DNA of 23,007 nucleotides from CAXSDR01 sp964236445 (GTDB taxonomy: Bacteria; Actinomycetota; Actinomycetes; Motilibacterales; Motilibacteraceae), in assembly GCA_964236445.1 (NCBI GenBank), contig CAXSDR010000057.1, forward strand, positions 1 through 23,007, written 5' to 3'. Below, in pieces: positions 7,176-15,271 of this stretch; the first letter of the stretch is position 1; every line of letters begins with the position of its first letter. The position numbers and the translations under genes were made by a program. The notes below the pieces were generated by a model. It made no database searches. It saw only the letters and a program-made list of their open reading frames with translations, and had not been told where the DNA came from.

Positions 7176-7976
7176 GTGCTGATCCTGCTGCCGCCGAGCG
7201 AGTCGAAGTCCGAACGGGGTGAGGGCAGACGCGTACGCCTCGGCTCGCTGGTGGCTCCCCGCCTGGGCGGGGCGCGAGAGCGGGTGCTGCGCTCGGTGAC
7301 GGAGCTGGCGCACGGCGACGCGGCACCGGCCGCGGCAGCGCTGCGCCTGCCGCCCGGAGTCGCGGCGGCAGCCCTCGCCGTCAACCGCGATGTCCTGTGC
7401 TCACCGACCCGCGCCGCGCTCGACCGCTACACCGGCGTTCTCTATGCCGCCCTCGACGCCGCGACCATGACCTGCGAGGTGCGCCGCGAGGCTGAACGGG
7501 CGCTGCTCGTGTTCAGCGGGCTCTTCGGCGTCGTGGCCGCCGGGGACGCGATCCCCGACCACCGCGTGCCTGTCGCCGCCGCCGTTCCCGGCCTCGGACC
7601 GCTGACCCCCGTCTGGCGCACCGCCCTGCGCGACGCGATGCCCACGGTGCTCGGGCGCGGCTTCGCCGTCGACCTGCGCTCCACTGACTACGCCGCCATG
7701 TGGGCTCCGACCGGCCCGCTGCGCAACCAGGTGCTGCAGGTCCGGGTGCTGAGCCCTCGCAGCGCGGGACCGCCGCGCGTCATCTCGCACTTCTCCAAGC
7801 ACGGCAAGGGCGTGCTCGCACGCGCCCTTCTCGAGCGGCTCACTGCCGGGGGGTGCGTCGCGGACGTCGGTGACGTCGAGGAGACGGCGGCGCAGCTCGG
7901 GTGGACGACCGAGATCCGGCGGGTGGTGGGTGGCTCCCCCGCGCTCGACGTCGTCGCGCCCCCGCCGCCGCCGTAG
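7176..7976 (+). CDS. yaaA: YaaA family peroxide-stress protein (UPF0246)
   Basis: A 266-residue protein that begins VLILLPPSESK, the hallmark N-terminus of YaaA. It keeps other family stretches: YTGVLYAALDAA, FSGLFGVVAAGDAIPDHRVP, DLRSTDYAAMW and the C-terminal VISHFSKHGKGVLARAL. The usual length is about 255-260 residues, so it is full length. In E. coli YaaA limits free intracellular iron during peroxide stress and has a DNA-binding fold; its role in actinobacteria is inferred. The frame is open well upstream, but GTG at 7176 is placed exactly at the conserved start. No Shine-Dalgarno is seen, and CATCCT lies six bases before the GTG, consistent with a leaderless transcript. The C-terminus ends in a run of prolines. 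Confidence 0.9.
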   Translation: MLILLPPSESKSERGEGRRVRLGSLVAPRLGGARERVLRSVTELAHGDAAPAAAALRLPPGVAAAALAVNRDVLCSPTRAALDRYTGVLYAALDAATMTCEVRREAERALLVFSGLFGVVAAGDAIPDHRVPVAAAVPGLGPLTPVWRTALRDAMPTVLGRGFAVDLRSTDYAAMWAPTGPLRNQVLQVRVLSPRSAGPPRVISHFSKHGKGVLARALLERLTAGGCVADVGDVEETAAQLGWTTEIRRVVGGSPALDVVAPPPPP

Positions 7977-8046
7977 GGTTGAAGCGACGCCCACCGGGGG
8001 GCATGCCTCGGGTGCACGGCTCCTTCCTCACGTCAGGACGACAGAC

Positions 8047-9036
8047 ATGGACAAGCGCACGCTCGGTTGCTTCAACGGTGGTCTCGAGGTCTCGGCAGTC
8101 GGCCTCGGCTGCATGGGCATGAGCGAGTTCTACGGTGAGGCCGATAGTTCGGAGTCGCTGGCCACCATCAGGCGCGCGCTCGACCTCGGCGTCACGCTGC
8201 TCGACACCGCCGACATGTATGGGCCCTTTCTCAACGAGGAGCTCGTCGGACGCGCCATCGCCTCACGCAGGAGCGAGGTCGTCGTCGCCACGAAGTTCGG
8301 CAACCAGCGTGGGCCCAACGGTGAGCGGCTGGGCATCAATGGGCACCCCGACTACGTGCGCACGGCCTGTGACGCGTCGCTGCGCCGGCTGGACATCGAC
8401 GTCATCGACCTCTACTACCAGCACCGGGTGGACCCAGCCGTGGCGATCGAGGAGACCTGGGGCGCGCTCGGCGAGCTCGTCGAGGCGGGGAAGGTGCGTC
8501 ACCTGGGCATCTCCGAAGCCGCGCCCGACACCATCCGCCGCGCACATGCCACGCACCCGATCACGGCCGTGCAGACCGAGTGGTCGCTGTGGACGCGCGA
8601 CCCCGAGGACGACGGCGTGCTGTCGACCGTGCGGGAGCTGGGCATCGGCTTCGTCGCCTACTCACCCCTGGGCCGCGGATTCCTGAGCGGTGAGATCCGC
8701 TCGCTCGACGACCTCCCTCCTGGCGACTTCCGACGGGCCAACCCGCGGTTCCAGGGCGAGAACTTCGCGCAGAACCTCGAGCTGGTCGACCGGGTGACCG
8801 AGATCGCCCTCGAGAAGCACGTCGCGCCGTCGCAGCTGGCGCTGGCATGGGTGCTGGCGCAGGGCGAGGACGTCGTGCCCATCCCGGGCACGAAGCGGGT
8901 GCGCTATCTCGAGGAGAACGCCGCCGCCGCCGACATCGTGCTCACGGCCGACGATCTCGCGCACATCGACGCTGCGGCACCGGTCGGCGCGGCGGCGGGG
9001 GACCGCTACGCCGACATGAGCAGCGTGCACGTCTGA
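8047..9036 (+). CDS. Aldo/keto reductase (AKR13-like)
   Basis: A 329-residue NADPH-dependent oxidoreductase of the TIM-barrel AKR superfamily. The catalytic tetrad is visible as D53 (LLDTADMYG), Y58, K83 (VVATKFGN) and H126 (YYQHRVDP). The segment GKVRHLGISEA and the C-terminal cofactor-binding motif IPGTKRVRYLEEN are also present, as in the AKR11/AKR13 groups. Such enzymes reduce aldehydes and ketones; the substrate is unknown. The ATG at 8047 has AGGACG about eight bases upstream, and the frame upstream of it overlaps yaaA and is not coding. The stop overlaps the start of the VOC gene (TGATG), so the two are probably co-translated. Confidence 0.93.
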   Translation: MDKRTLGCFNGGLEVSAVGLGCMGMSEFYGEADSSESLATIRRALDLGVTLLDTADMYGPFLNEELVGRAIASRRSEVVVATKFGNQRGPNGERLGINGHPDYVRTACDASLRRLDIDVIDLYYQHRVDPAVAIEETWGALGELVEAGKVRHLGISEAAPDTIRRAHATHPITAVQTEWSLWTRDPEDDGVLSTVRELGIGFVAYSPLGRGFLSGEIRSLDDLPPGDFRRANPRFQGENFAQNLELVDRVTEIALEKHVAPSQLALAWVLAQGEDVVPIPGTKRVRYLEENAAAADIVLTADDLAHIDAAAPVGAAAGDRYADMSSVHV

Positions 9037-9455
9037 TGGCGGCCCGGTTCAGCGAGCTCGTGATCGACTGCCACGACACGGGAAAGGTCGCACGGTTCTG
9101 GGCCGCGGTGCTGGACTACCAGCTGACCAGCGAGCTCTGTGCCGACGAGGGGATGTGCTGGGAGGCGAAGTCGACCGATGCCTCACAGCCTTCGCTCGTC
9201 TTCGTGCCCGTGCCGGAGCCCAAGACGGTGAAGCTCCGGCTGCACATCGACGTCTCACCTGTCGGCGGCGCGACCCGCGACGAGGAGGTCGAGCGCATCC
9301 TCGCCCTTGGCGCGACGCCTGCCGACGTCGGCCAGGGCGACCAGAGCTGGGTGGTGCTGGCCGACGTCGAGGGCAACGAGTTCTGCGTGCTGGGCCCGCA
9401 CGAGCCCGGCGCCGGCGAGTCCTCACTGGTCCTAGCTCGTCCTAGCTCGTCCTAG
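9036..9455 (+). CDS. VOC family protein (glyoxalase-like domain)
   Basis: A 139-residue single-domain protein. It starts FSELVIDCHDTGKVARFWAA, the first beta-alpha unit of actinobacterial glyoxalase-like VOC proteins, and ends with WVVLADVEGNEFCVLGP, the matching last unit. LRLHIDVSP lies in the middle. VOC proteins bind a metal or a small hydrophobic ligand, and no specific activity can be assigned. Its ATG overlaps the AKR stop by one base. The last residues (RPSSS) are encoded by the 10-base tandem repeat at 9431-9476, where the TAG stop also lies. The C-terminal tail is therefore shaped by the repeat rather than conserved. Confidence 0.88.
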   Translation: MAARFSELVIDCHDTGKVARFWAAVLDYQLTSELCADEGMCWEAKSTDASQPSLVFVPVPEPKTVKLRLHIDVSPVGGATRDEEVERILALGATPADVGQGDQSWVVLADVEGNEFCVLGPHEPGAGESSLVLARPSSS

Positions 9456-9476
9456 CTCGTCCTAGCTCGTCCTAGC
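9431..9476. repeat. Tandem 10-base repeat (CCTAGCTCGT), four copies plus six bases
   Basis: Four exact copies of CCTAGCTCGT and a partial fifth (CCTAGC) lie between the convergent VOC and OYE genes. The VOC stop TAG (9453-9455) is in the third copy. The OYE stop, the complement of 9472-9474, is in the partial copy. Because the unit is not a multiple of three, every frame meets a TAG within three units. Confidence 0.97.
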
Positions 9477-10536
9477 GCCAGCGGGCCCTGTCGTACTGCG
9501 CCGGCCACACGGTCGCGTCGCCCAGCTCGTACGCCGCGCGTTGCGGCCACGACGGGTCGCGCAGCACCGCGCGAGCAAGCATGACGGCATCGGCGTCGCC
9601 ACCGGCCACGATGGCCTCGGCCTGCTGCGGCTCGGTGATGAGGCCGACGGTGGTGACGGCGATGTCCGCACCCTCGCGCACCGCTCGCGCGAGGTGCACC
9701 TGGTAGCCCGGGCCCACCGGGATCATCTGACGCGGGTCGAGGCCACCTGAGGAGACGTCGATGAGGTCGACACCGCGCTCGCGAAGCTCCTTGGCAAGCT
9801 GGACGGTCTCGCCGATGGCCCAGCCGCCGTCCACCCAGTCGGTGCCCGACATCCGGACGAACAGTGGCTTGTCCTCGGGCCACACCGCGCGTACGCCGTC
9901 GGCGACCTCGAGCAGAGCGCGGCTGCGGCCCTGCAGCGAGCCGCCGTAGTCGTCGGTGCGCAGGTTGCTCAGGGGCGAGAGGAACTGGTGCAGGAGGTAT
10001 CCGTGTGCGGCGTGGATCTCGACCACGTCGAAGCCTGCGTCATCCGCTCGGCGGGCCGCGGCGACGAAGGCCTCGACGATGGTCGCGATCTGCGTGGCGC
10101 TCAGCTCACGGGGCGAGGCGAAGCCGTCGTACGCCACGGCGCTCGGCGCGACGGTGACCCAGCCGCCGGCGTCCAGCGCAACCGAGCCGGTGCCGTCCCA
10201 CGGGCGAAGTGTCGAAGCCTTTCGGCCGGCGTGCCCCAGCTGGATCCCGGCGGCCGCGCCCTGCCCTTGGATGAAAGCGACGATGCGCGCGTAGTCTCGT
10301 GCCTGCTCGTCGGTCCAGATGCCGGCGTCCTGAGGGCTGATACGGCCCTCGGGGGTCACCGCAGTGGCTTCGGTCACCACGAGGCCGGCACCTCCCCGCG
10401 CCAGCGCTCCCAGGTGCACGAGGTGCCAGTCGGTTGGCCGGCCGTCGACCGAGCTGTATTGACACATGGGTGAGATCCACACCCGGTTGCGCAGAGTGGT
10501 GCCTCGAAGGGTCATGGGGGTGAAGAGTTGGCTCAC
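9472..10536 (-). CDS. NADH:flavin oxidoreductase, Old Yellow Enzyme (YqjM-like)
   Basis: A 354-residue FMN-dependent ene-reductase of the thermophilic-like OYE class. C25 in SPMCQYSS, the H175/H178 pair in EIHAAHGYLLHQFLSP, and the C-terminal QYDRARWR (likely the Arg finger region) match B. subtilis YqjM. The phosphate-binding part near the C-terminus (TTVGLITEPQQAEAIV and DAVMLARAVLRDP) is intact. These enzymes reduce activated C=C bonds of enals, enones and similar electrophiles with NAD(P)H, often in xenobiotic or oxidative stress. The GTG at 10536 gives the conserved beginning (SQLFTPMTLRGTTLRNRV), although no strong ribosome site precedes it. It is convergent with the VOC gene and its stop lies within the 10-base repeat. 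Confidence 0.95.
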   Translation of the reverse strand: MSQLFTPMTLRGTTLRNRVWISPMCQYSSVDGRPTDWHLVHLGALARGGAGLVVTEATAVTPEGRISPQDAGIWTDEQARDYARIVAFIQGQGAAAGIQLGHAGRKASTLRPWDGTGSVALDAGGWVTVAPSAVAYDGFASPRELSATQIATIVEAFVAAARRADDAGFDVVEIHAAHGYLLHQFLSPLSNLRTDDYGGSLQGRSRALLEVADGVRAVWPEDKPLFVRMSGTDWVDGGWAIGETVQLAKELRERGVDLIDVSSGGLDPRQMIPVGPGYQVHLARAVREGADIAVTTVGLITEPQQAEAIVAGGDADAVMLARAVLRDPSWPQRAAYELGDATVWPAQYDRARWR

Positions 10537-10647
10537 GTGCAGGGCAACCGGCAGCGACGCCGAACGCTTCCCGCCGGAATCCTGAACCGGCTGCGTTCGT
10601 TGAGAACTACGTCACGCGACCCACGCGAGACTCCGTCAGGAGGACCT

Positions 10648-11571
10648 GTGCAGGACCCGAGCCAGCTCGTCGAGCTGGTGCCGATGATGCCCGGCACTGC
10701 GACGCCGGTGCTGGTGCACGCGCTCGACGGCTTCGTCGACGCCGGCGGCGGTGTCCGGCTGGTGCGCGAGCACCTGCTGGCGACCTACGAGTCGACTCTT
10801 GTCGCGACCTTCGACGTCGACCAGCTGCTCGACTACCGCTCCCGGCGCCCCATCATGACCTTCGACAGGGATCACTGGGAGTCCTACGCCCTGCCTGCGC
10901 TGCAGATCCGCGCGCTGCGCGACGCGGGTGGCCAGACCTTCCTGCTCCTCACCGGCCCCGAGCCCGACGTGCAGTGGGAGCGCTTCACCGGAGCCGTCGA
11001 CTTCGTGGCCCGCCGGATGGGCGTACGCCTCACGATCGGGCTCGACTCCATTCCCATGGCGGTGCCCCACACGCGTCCTTCGAGTGTGACCGCGCACGGA
11101 TCACGGCCCGAGCTGGTCGTCGACTACACACCATGGCTGCAGCGTGCGCAGGTGCCAGCGAGCGTCGGGCACCTCCTCGAGTTCAGGCTGGCGACCCCCG
11201 AGCGCGACACGATGGGCTTCGCCGCTCACGTGCCGCACTACCTCGCCAACACCGAGTTTCCCGAGGCCGCCGCACTGCTGCTCGACTGCCTGGCCCAGGC
11301 CAGCGGCCTCGCGCTACCGTCCGCATCGCTGCACGAGGCGGCCACCGTCGTGCGCTCCCAGGTGGACGCCGAAGTGGCGGGCAGCGACGACGCGATGGCG
11401 ATGGTGAGCAACCTCGAGCAGCAGTACGACGCCTACGTCCGCGAGCGGGACGACCTGCTCAGCGACGAGGCCGCCCTGCCGAGCGCCGATGAGCTCGGTG
11501 CCGAGCTCGAGCGGTTCCTCGCCGACCAAGCCCGGCGCAGCGACGGCCGCGGGGACACCAGCGAGGGATAA
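10648..11571 (+). CDS. PAC2 family protein (proteasome assembly chaperone-like)
   Basis: A 307-residue protein of the actinobacterial PAC2 group (COG2047-like). It has LVHALDGFVDAGGGVRLVREHL near the N-terminus and TFDVDQLLDYRSRRPIMTF. LLLTGPEPDVQWERF and GLDSIPMAVPHTRP follow, and then PHYLANTEFPEAAALLLDCL. The fold is related to eukaryotic proteasome assembly chaperone 2, but the bacterial role is not established. The C-terminal 60 residues are acidic and helical (YDAYVRERDDLLSDEAALP). The open frame reaches back to 10528, but GTG at 10648 with AGGAGGA five bases upstream is clearly the start. It is divergent from the OYE gene and 43 bases from the lipoprotein gene on the same strand. Confidence 0.92.
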   Translation: MQDPSQLVELVPMMPGTATPVLVHALDGFVDAGGGVRLVREHLLATYESTLVATFDVDQLLDYRSRRPIMTFDRDHWESYALPALQIRALRDAGGQTFLLLTGPEPDVQWERFTGAVDFVARRMGVRLTIGLDSIPMAVPHTRPSSVTAHGSRPELVVDYTPWLQRAQVPASVGHLLEFRLATPERDTMGFAAHVPHYLANTEFPEAAALLLDCLAQASGLALPSASLHEAATVVRSQVDAEVAGSDDAMAMVSNLEQQYDAYVRERDDLLSDEAALPSADELGAELERFLADQARRSDGRGDTSEG

Positions 11572-11614
11572 GCACGCAGGTGCGGCGCCGGCGCCCCGGG
11601 GGTAGGCAGGAAGC

Positions 11615-13030
11615 GTGCGCACCCGCCTACGCTCTCGACGCTCTGCAACATTCACCGTCATCGGAGCCCTGACGACGTTCGCTGCCGCCGCCTGCTCGTC
11701 GGGCTCGTCGGGCTCGTCGGCGCACGAGCAGCTCGTCAGGCCGAGCGGCGCGGCTGCCGTGTCGGCGGCCGCGCCCGGCCCCGCCGGCGCCTGGCCCACC
11801 TACCACCGCAGCAACGACCGTGTGGGCAGCGTTTCCCAGCCCGGGCGTACGCCGGCCCGGCTGTCGCGGGCGTGGCGCGCACGGCTCGACGGCGCGGTCT
11901 ACGGCCAGCCGCTCGTCATCGGCACGGCGACCGTCGTCGCGACCGAGAACAACAGCGTCTATGCGCTCGACGTGGCGACCGGGCACCGGCTCTGGCACCG
12001 CCACCTCGGCACTGCGGTGCACCAGAAGGACCTGCCCTGCGGCAACATCGACCCGCTGGGCATCACCGGAACGCCTGCCTACGACGCGGCGACCGGTGCC
12101 GTGTTCGTGGCCACCGAGACGGCAGGCTCGCACCACGACCTGGTCTCCCTCGACGTAGGCACCGGTGCTGTGCGGTTCGCCCGCGATCTCGACGTCACGA
12201 CGCGGGACCGGCACGCAGAGCAGCAGCGGGGCGCCCTTGCCGTGGCGAACGGTCGCGTCTACGTGCCGTTCGGCGGCCGGGCCGGTGACTGCGGGAACTA
12301 TGTGGGCTACGTCGCAGCAGTCCCCACCAGCGGACACGGCAGGACGACGCGCTACGAGGTTCCCACCAGCCGTGAGGGGGGCATCTGGGCGGCGTCGGGC
12401 CCGGCCGTCGCGGCGGACGGCGACATATTCGTCGCGGTCGGCAACGGCGCCAGCACCGGAGGCGCCTACGACGGCAGCGACTCGGTGCTCCGGCTCTCGG
12501 GCGACCTGGCGCGTCGCATCGCCTACTTCGCCCCGTCCACCTGGGGAGCGGAGAACGCCGCCGACGCCGACCTCGGCTCGACCGGTCCGCTCCTGCTCCC
12601 GCACGGGCTCGCGATGGTGTCCGGCAAGACCGGCGACGTCTATCTGCTGGACGCCGAGCGGCTCGGCGGCGTCGGCGGACAGCTGGCGTCGGTCGGAGGA
12701 TGCCGCGGGTTCGGCGGGCTCGCCTATGCGGCGGCGGCGGCGTACATCCCCTGCGCCGAAGGACTCCTGCGGGTCAACCTGCACGGGCGCACCATGACGC
12801 GTGGGTGGCAGAGCGCCCCTGACATCACCGGCTCCCCCGTGGTCTCCGGCGAGACCGTCTGGTCGCTCGATACCGCCAGCGGCACTCTGCACGCGCTCGC
12901 GGCCAGCAACGGGCGACGCCTCGCCTCGACACCCGTCGGAGCGGTCACGCGCTTCGCGTCGCCTACCCTCGCGGGTAGTCGCGTGCTCGTACCGACCAAG
13001 GCGGGAGTGACGGCCGTCCTCGCGCGGTGA
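11615..13030 (+). CDS. Lipoprotein with PQQ-like beta-propeller repeats
   Basis: A 471-residue exported protein. It starts with a basic region and a hydrophobic segment ending FAAAAC, so C27 is the likely lipidation site, followed by a Ser/Gly linker (three 9-base repeats in the DNA). The rest shows repeated blade motifs: VVATENNSVYALDVATGHRLWHR, AVFVATETAG, LVSLDVGTGAVRF and TVWSLDTASGTLHALAA. These fit a PQQ-binding-like eight-blade propeller used for protein or ligand binding; no PQQ cofactor need be present. Four Cys residues in the propeller could form disulfides outside the membrane. GTG 11615 has AGGAAG close upstream. The stop abuts or overlaps the SPFH gene, suggesting an envelope operon of three genes. 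Confidence 0.85.
   Translation: MRTRLRSRRSATFTVIGALTTFAAAACSSGSSGSSAHEQLVRPSGAAAVSAAAPGPAGAWPTYHRSNDRVGSVSQPGRTPARLSRAWRARLDGAVYGQPLVIGTATVVATENNSVYALDVATGHRLWHRHLGTAVHQKDLPCGNIDPLGITGTPAYDAATGAVFVATETAGSHHDLVSLDVGTGAVRFARDLDVTTRDRHAEQQRGALAVANGRVYVPFGGRAGDCGNYVGYVAAVPTSGHGRTTRYEVPTSREGGIWAASGPAVAADGDIFVAVGNGASTGGAYDGSDSVLRLSGDLARRIAYFAPSTWGAENAADADLGSTGPLLLPHGLAMVSGKTGDVYLLDAERLGGVGGQLASVGGCRGFGGLAYAAAAAYIPCAEGLLRVNLHGRTMTRGWQSAPDITGSPVVSGETVWSLDTASGTLHALAASNGRRLASTPVGAVTRFASPTLAGSRVLVPTKAGVTAVLAR
11694..11720 (+). repeat. Three copies of a 9-base unit in the lipoprotein linker
   Basis: GCTCGTCGG occurs three times in direct succession and encodes the Ser-Ser-Gly linker immediately after the lipobox Cys. 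The unit is in frame, so copy-number change would only alter linker length. Confidence 0.9.
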
Positions 13031-14115
13031 GAGGGTGCGTGGGCCACATCTGCATGTCCCCCTCGAGGAGCGCCCTGTCCCAGCCCCGCAGTTCAACGCA
13101 CATCGTGAAGCGGTCTGCCGGGGCGTTCGGGTGGACCGGCCTCGTGGTAGTCATCGTCGTGGGTCTCGTCGTGCTCATCACCGCGCTGTCCTCGTTCGAC
13201 AAGACCAACGGTGGCGAGGTCGCGGTCATCCGCAACGGCGGACCCTTCGACAACAACAAGGTCCGCCAGGTCATTCAGCCGGCCTCGTCGTTGACCTGGA
13301 CCGGGGTGCAGTCGGCATCGCACAAATATCCGTCGCAGCAACGCTTCTACACCATCACCTCGGATCCCCGAGGTGGTGACAAGGCCGGTGTCGACGTGGA
13401 GAACGACCCGACGTCGGACGGTGTCGACGTGGGCATCGAAGGAACCGTCTACTTCTCGCTCAACCTCGATGACGCCACCCTGCGCGTGTTCGACGACAAG
13501 TACGGCACGCGCAGCTATCGCGGTGCCGACGGCCAGCAGCGGCACGCGTGGGACGGCGACAACGGCTGGTCGTCCTTCCTCGACCAGATCGTGCGCCCGG
13601 TCATCAGCAACGACCTGCGCCAGGAGATCGGTGACTACCGCTGCGCCGAGCTGCAGGCCGCGTGCGCACTGGTGCAGAATGGCGGCTCGAGCCAGGTCGG
13701 CAGCACGACCGCGGCCGGCAGCAAGAGCAACGTCAACATCAGCAAGATCCAGGACGCCATCAACACTTCCCTCGCCGCTGACCTCAAGACGACGCTCGGT
13801 GGCGACTTCATCACCGGGGTCCGCTTCAACCTGGTCAAGATCACTCTGCCCGCGACGGTGCAGGATGCGATCAACAAGGCGCAGGCGGCGTTCGCGGGCG
13901 TGACCGAGGCGCAGGCCAGAATCGCGCAGGCGACGGCCGACGCCAAGGCGAACGAGCAGCGCCAGCTGGGCTATGTGCAGTGCCCTGCCTGCGCCGAGAT
14001 CGACAAGCTCAAGGCGATCCCGCCGTCGATAACCGTCTACGCCCCCGGTGCCAACACCTCGGTGCCACTGGTGCCACTGGCGGCACAGCCGGCGCCGGCC
14101 AAGAAGTCACCGTGA
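13027..14115 (+). CDS. SPFH/band-7 (prohibitin-like) membrane protein with CxxC
   Basis: Up to 362 residues. One membrane segment (about 34-53, FGWTGLVVVIVVGLVVLITAL) is followed by an SPFH domain (GEVAVIRNGGPFD, then YTITSDPRGGDKAGVDVEN and GVDVGIEGTVYFSLN). A helical coiled-coil part (INKAQAAFAGVTEAQARIAQ and beyond) and a Pro-rich end follow. Cys206, Cys213 and a CPAC motif (C319, C322) lie on the side predicted to face outwards, so disulfides are possible. SPFH proteins form large membrane-bound ring assemblies that organise membranes or proteases. The start is uncertain: GTG 13027 overlaps the lipoprotein stop (GTGA), ATG 13054 or GTG 13105 would give shorter proteins, and none has a clear ribosome site. 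The stop overlaps the next gene. Confidence 0.85.
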   Translation: MRGCVGHICMSPSRSALSQPRSSTHIVKRSAGAFGWTGLVVVIVVGLVVLITALSSFDKTNGGEVAVIRNGGPFDNNKVRQVIQPASSLTWTGVQSASHKYPSQQRFYTITSDPRGGDKAGVDVENDPTSDGVDVGIEGTVYFSLNLDDATLRVFDDKYGTRSYRGADGQQRHAWDGDNGWSSFLDQIVRPVISNDLRQEIGDYRCAELQAACALVQNGGSSQVGSTTAAGSKSNVNISKIQDAINTSLAADLKTTLGGDFITGVRFNLVKITLPATVQDAINKAQAAFAGVTEAQARIAQATADAKANEQRQLGYVQCPACAEIDKLKAIPPSITVYAPGANTSVPLVPLAAQPAPAKKSP

Positions 14116-14444
14116 AAGACCTCCTCGTGGTGGCGATCGTCGTCCTCGCGGGGCTGCTGGTCGTCGCCGTTCCTCTGGCAGTCGGCGCGTGGCAGCAACG
14201 ACGCCAGGTCGCGGCTGCGGCGTCGTCCCAGCAGGCGATCTCGTCGGCCTCGTGGGAGCCGCTGCACGTGTCACGCGACAACGACACCGAGGTGCTCGTG
14301 GTGCGACGCGCCGAGGGTCGGCTCGTCGAGCAACAGCTGCTCCAGGTGCTGGCGTGCACCGATGCCGACTACGAGAATCTCCTGCACCAGGCGATGGCCT
14401 CCGCGCGGCTGCGGGCTGCGGTGCTGAACTCCGAACGCGACTGA
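14112..14444 (+). CDS. Small single-pass membrane protein, unknown function
   Basis: A 110-residue protein with one N-terminal membrane segment (LLVVAIVVLAGLLVVAVPLAVGAW, about 4-27). It continues with a soluble part rich in charged residues (SRDNDTEVLVVRRAEGRLVEQ) and a helical end (DADYENLLHQAMASARLRAA). No family was recognised. The GTG start overlaps the stop of the SPFH gene (GTGA), so it is translated together with it and is a likely partner. The position of the membrane segment right at the N-terminus suggests the soluble part is cytoplasmic or extracellular depending on orientation. Too few positive charges precede the segment to tell which. Confidence 0.7.
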   Translation: MKDLLVVAIVVLAGLLVVAVPLAVGAWQQRRQVAAAASSQQAISSASWEPLHVSRDNDTEVLVVRRAEGRLVEQQLLQVLACTDADYENLLHQAMASARLRAAVLNSERD

Positions 14445-14482
14445 CTGCGCGGGGTCTCGATGCACAGCCCCGGTCGCCGACA

Positions 14483-14488
14483 TAGCGT
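14483..14488 (+). promoter_or_regulatory. Candidate -10 element (TAGCGT) for the dienelactone hydrolase gene
   Basis: TAGCGT lies six bases before the GTG at 14495. The gap to the preceding gene is only 50 bases, so this would be an internal promoter that separates this gene from the envelope trio. No clear -35 is present. Confidence 0.35.
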
Positions 14489-14494
14489 GTCGCC

Positions 14495-15235
14495 GTGACC
14501 GACGAGATGACGACCAGGCGGATCTTCCTACGCGGCGCCGGCGGCGACGAGATCGAGGCCTACACCGCCGTGCCCGCCGGTGACGCGCCTCGCGGTGGCG
14601 TCGTGGTGATCCACCACCTGCCGGGGTGGGACCGCGCGACCAAAGAGATGACCCGGCGCTTTGCCGAGCTCGGCTATGACGCCATCTGCCCGAACCTGTA
14701 CTACCGCGAGGCGCCCGGGGCCGAGCCGGACGACGCCGCAGCAGCGAGCCGCGCTGCCGGCGGCGTGCCGGACGACCGGGTGGTCGGCGACGTCGCCGGC
14801 GCAGCCGCCTGGCTGCGGGCGCTCCCCACGTCCAACGCCAAGGTGGCCTCGATCGGCTACTGCTCCGGTGGTCGACAGTCTTTCCTGGCCGCAACCTCGC
14901 TGCCGCTCGACGCGGCGGTCGTCTGCTACGGCGCGTTCATCGTCGGTACGCCGCCGCCGTGCCATCCGCTTCAGGTCCAGCCGATCGGCGACCGCGTCGG
15001 TGCGCTGCACGGACCGCTGCTCGGGTTGTTCGGCGACGACGACGCCGCCCCGTCCCCGGCTCATGTCGCCGAGCTCGAGGGGCTGCTGCGCGATGCAGGC
15101 AAGGAGTTCGAGTTCCACAGCTTCCCGAATGCCGGGCATGCGTTCTTCGCGACCAACCGAACGAACTACCGCGTGGAGGCGGCGAACGCCGGTTGGGAGA
15201 TCATCGCGGACTTCTTCGCGCGGCACCTGTCCTGA
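14495..15235 (+). CDS. Dienelactone hydrolase family protein (alpha/beta hydrolase)
   Basis: A 246-residue cytosolic hydrolase. The nucleophile is C123 in IGYCSGG, the acid D181 in LFGDDD and the base H215 in PNAGHAFF, the Cys-Asp-His triad of dienelactone hydrolases. In classical enzymes a Glu follows the first His of VIHE and holds the Cys; here the segment is VVVIHHLPGWD, so that Glu is replaced by His. This suggests a different substrate or mechanism from chlorocatechol-pathway enzymes, and no aromatic-degradation genes are nearby. The GTG at 14495 is preceded by TAGCGT instead of a Shine-Dalgarno. The DUF6295 gene follows after 36 bases and probably shares the transcript. Confidence 0.9.
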   Translation: MTDEMTTRRIFLRGAGGDEIEAYTAVPAGDAPRGGVVVIHHLPGWDRATKEMTRRFAELGYDAICPNLYYREAPGAEPDDAAAASRAAGGVPDDRVVGDVAGAAAWLRALPTSNAKVASIGYCSGGRQSFLAATSLPLDAAVVCYGAFIVGTPPPCHPLQVQPIGDRVGALHGPLLGLFGDDDAAPSPAHVAELEGLLRDAGKEFEFHSFPNAGHAFFATNRTNYRVEAANAGWEIIADFFARHLS

Positions 15236-15271
15236 CCGCAGTCACCACTCGAGAAACCTGGAGCAGTCGAC

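Noticed and set aside
11584..11595. 12-base palindrome GGCGCCGGCGCC before the lipoprotein gene
   Set aside because: It is composed only of G and C, forms a stem of just four pairs with a loop, and such sequences are expected often here.
11627..13096. Minus-strand open frame of 489 codons over the lipoprotein gene
   Set aside because: It is antisense to a protein with signal peptide, lipobox and propeller repeats, and has no recognisable domain.
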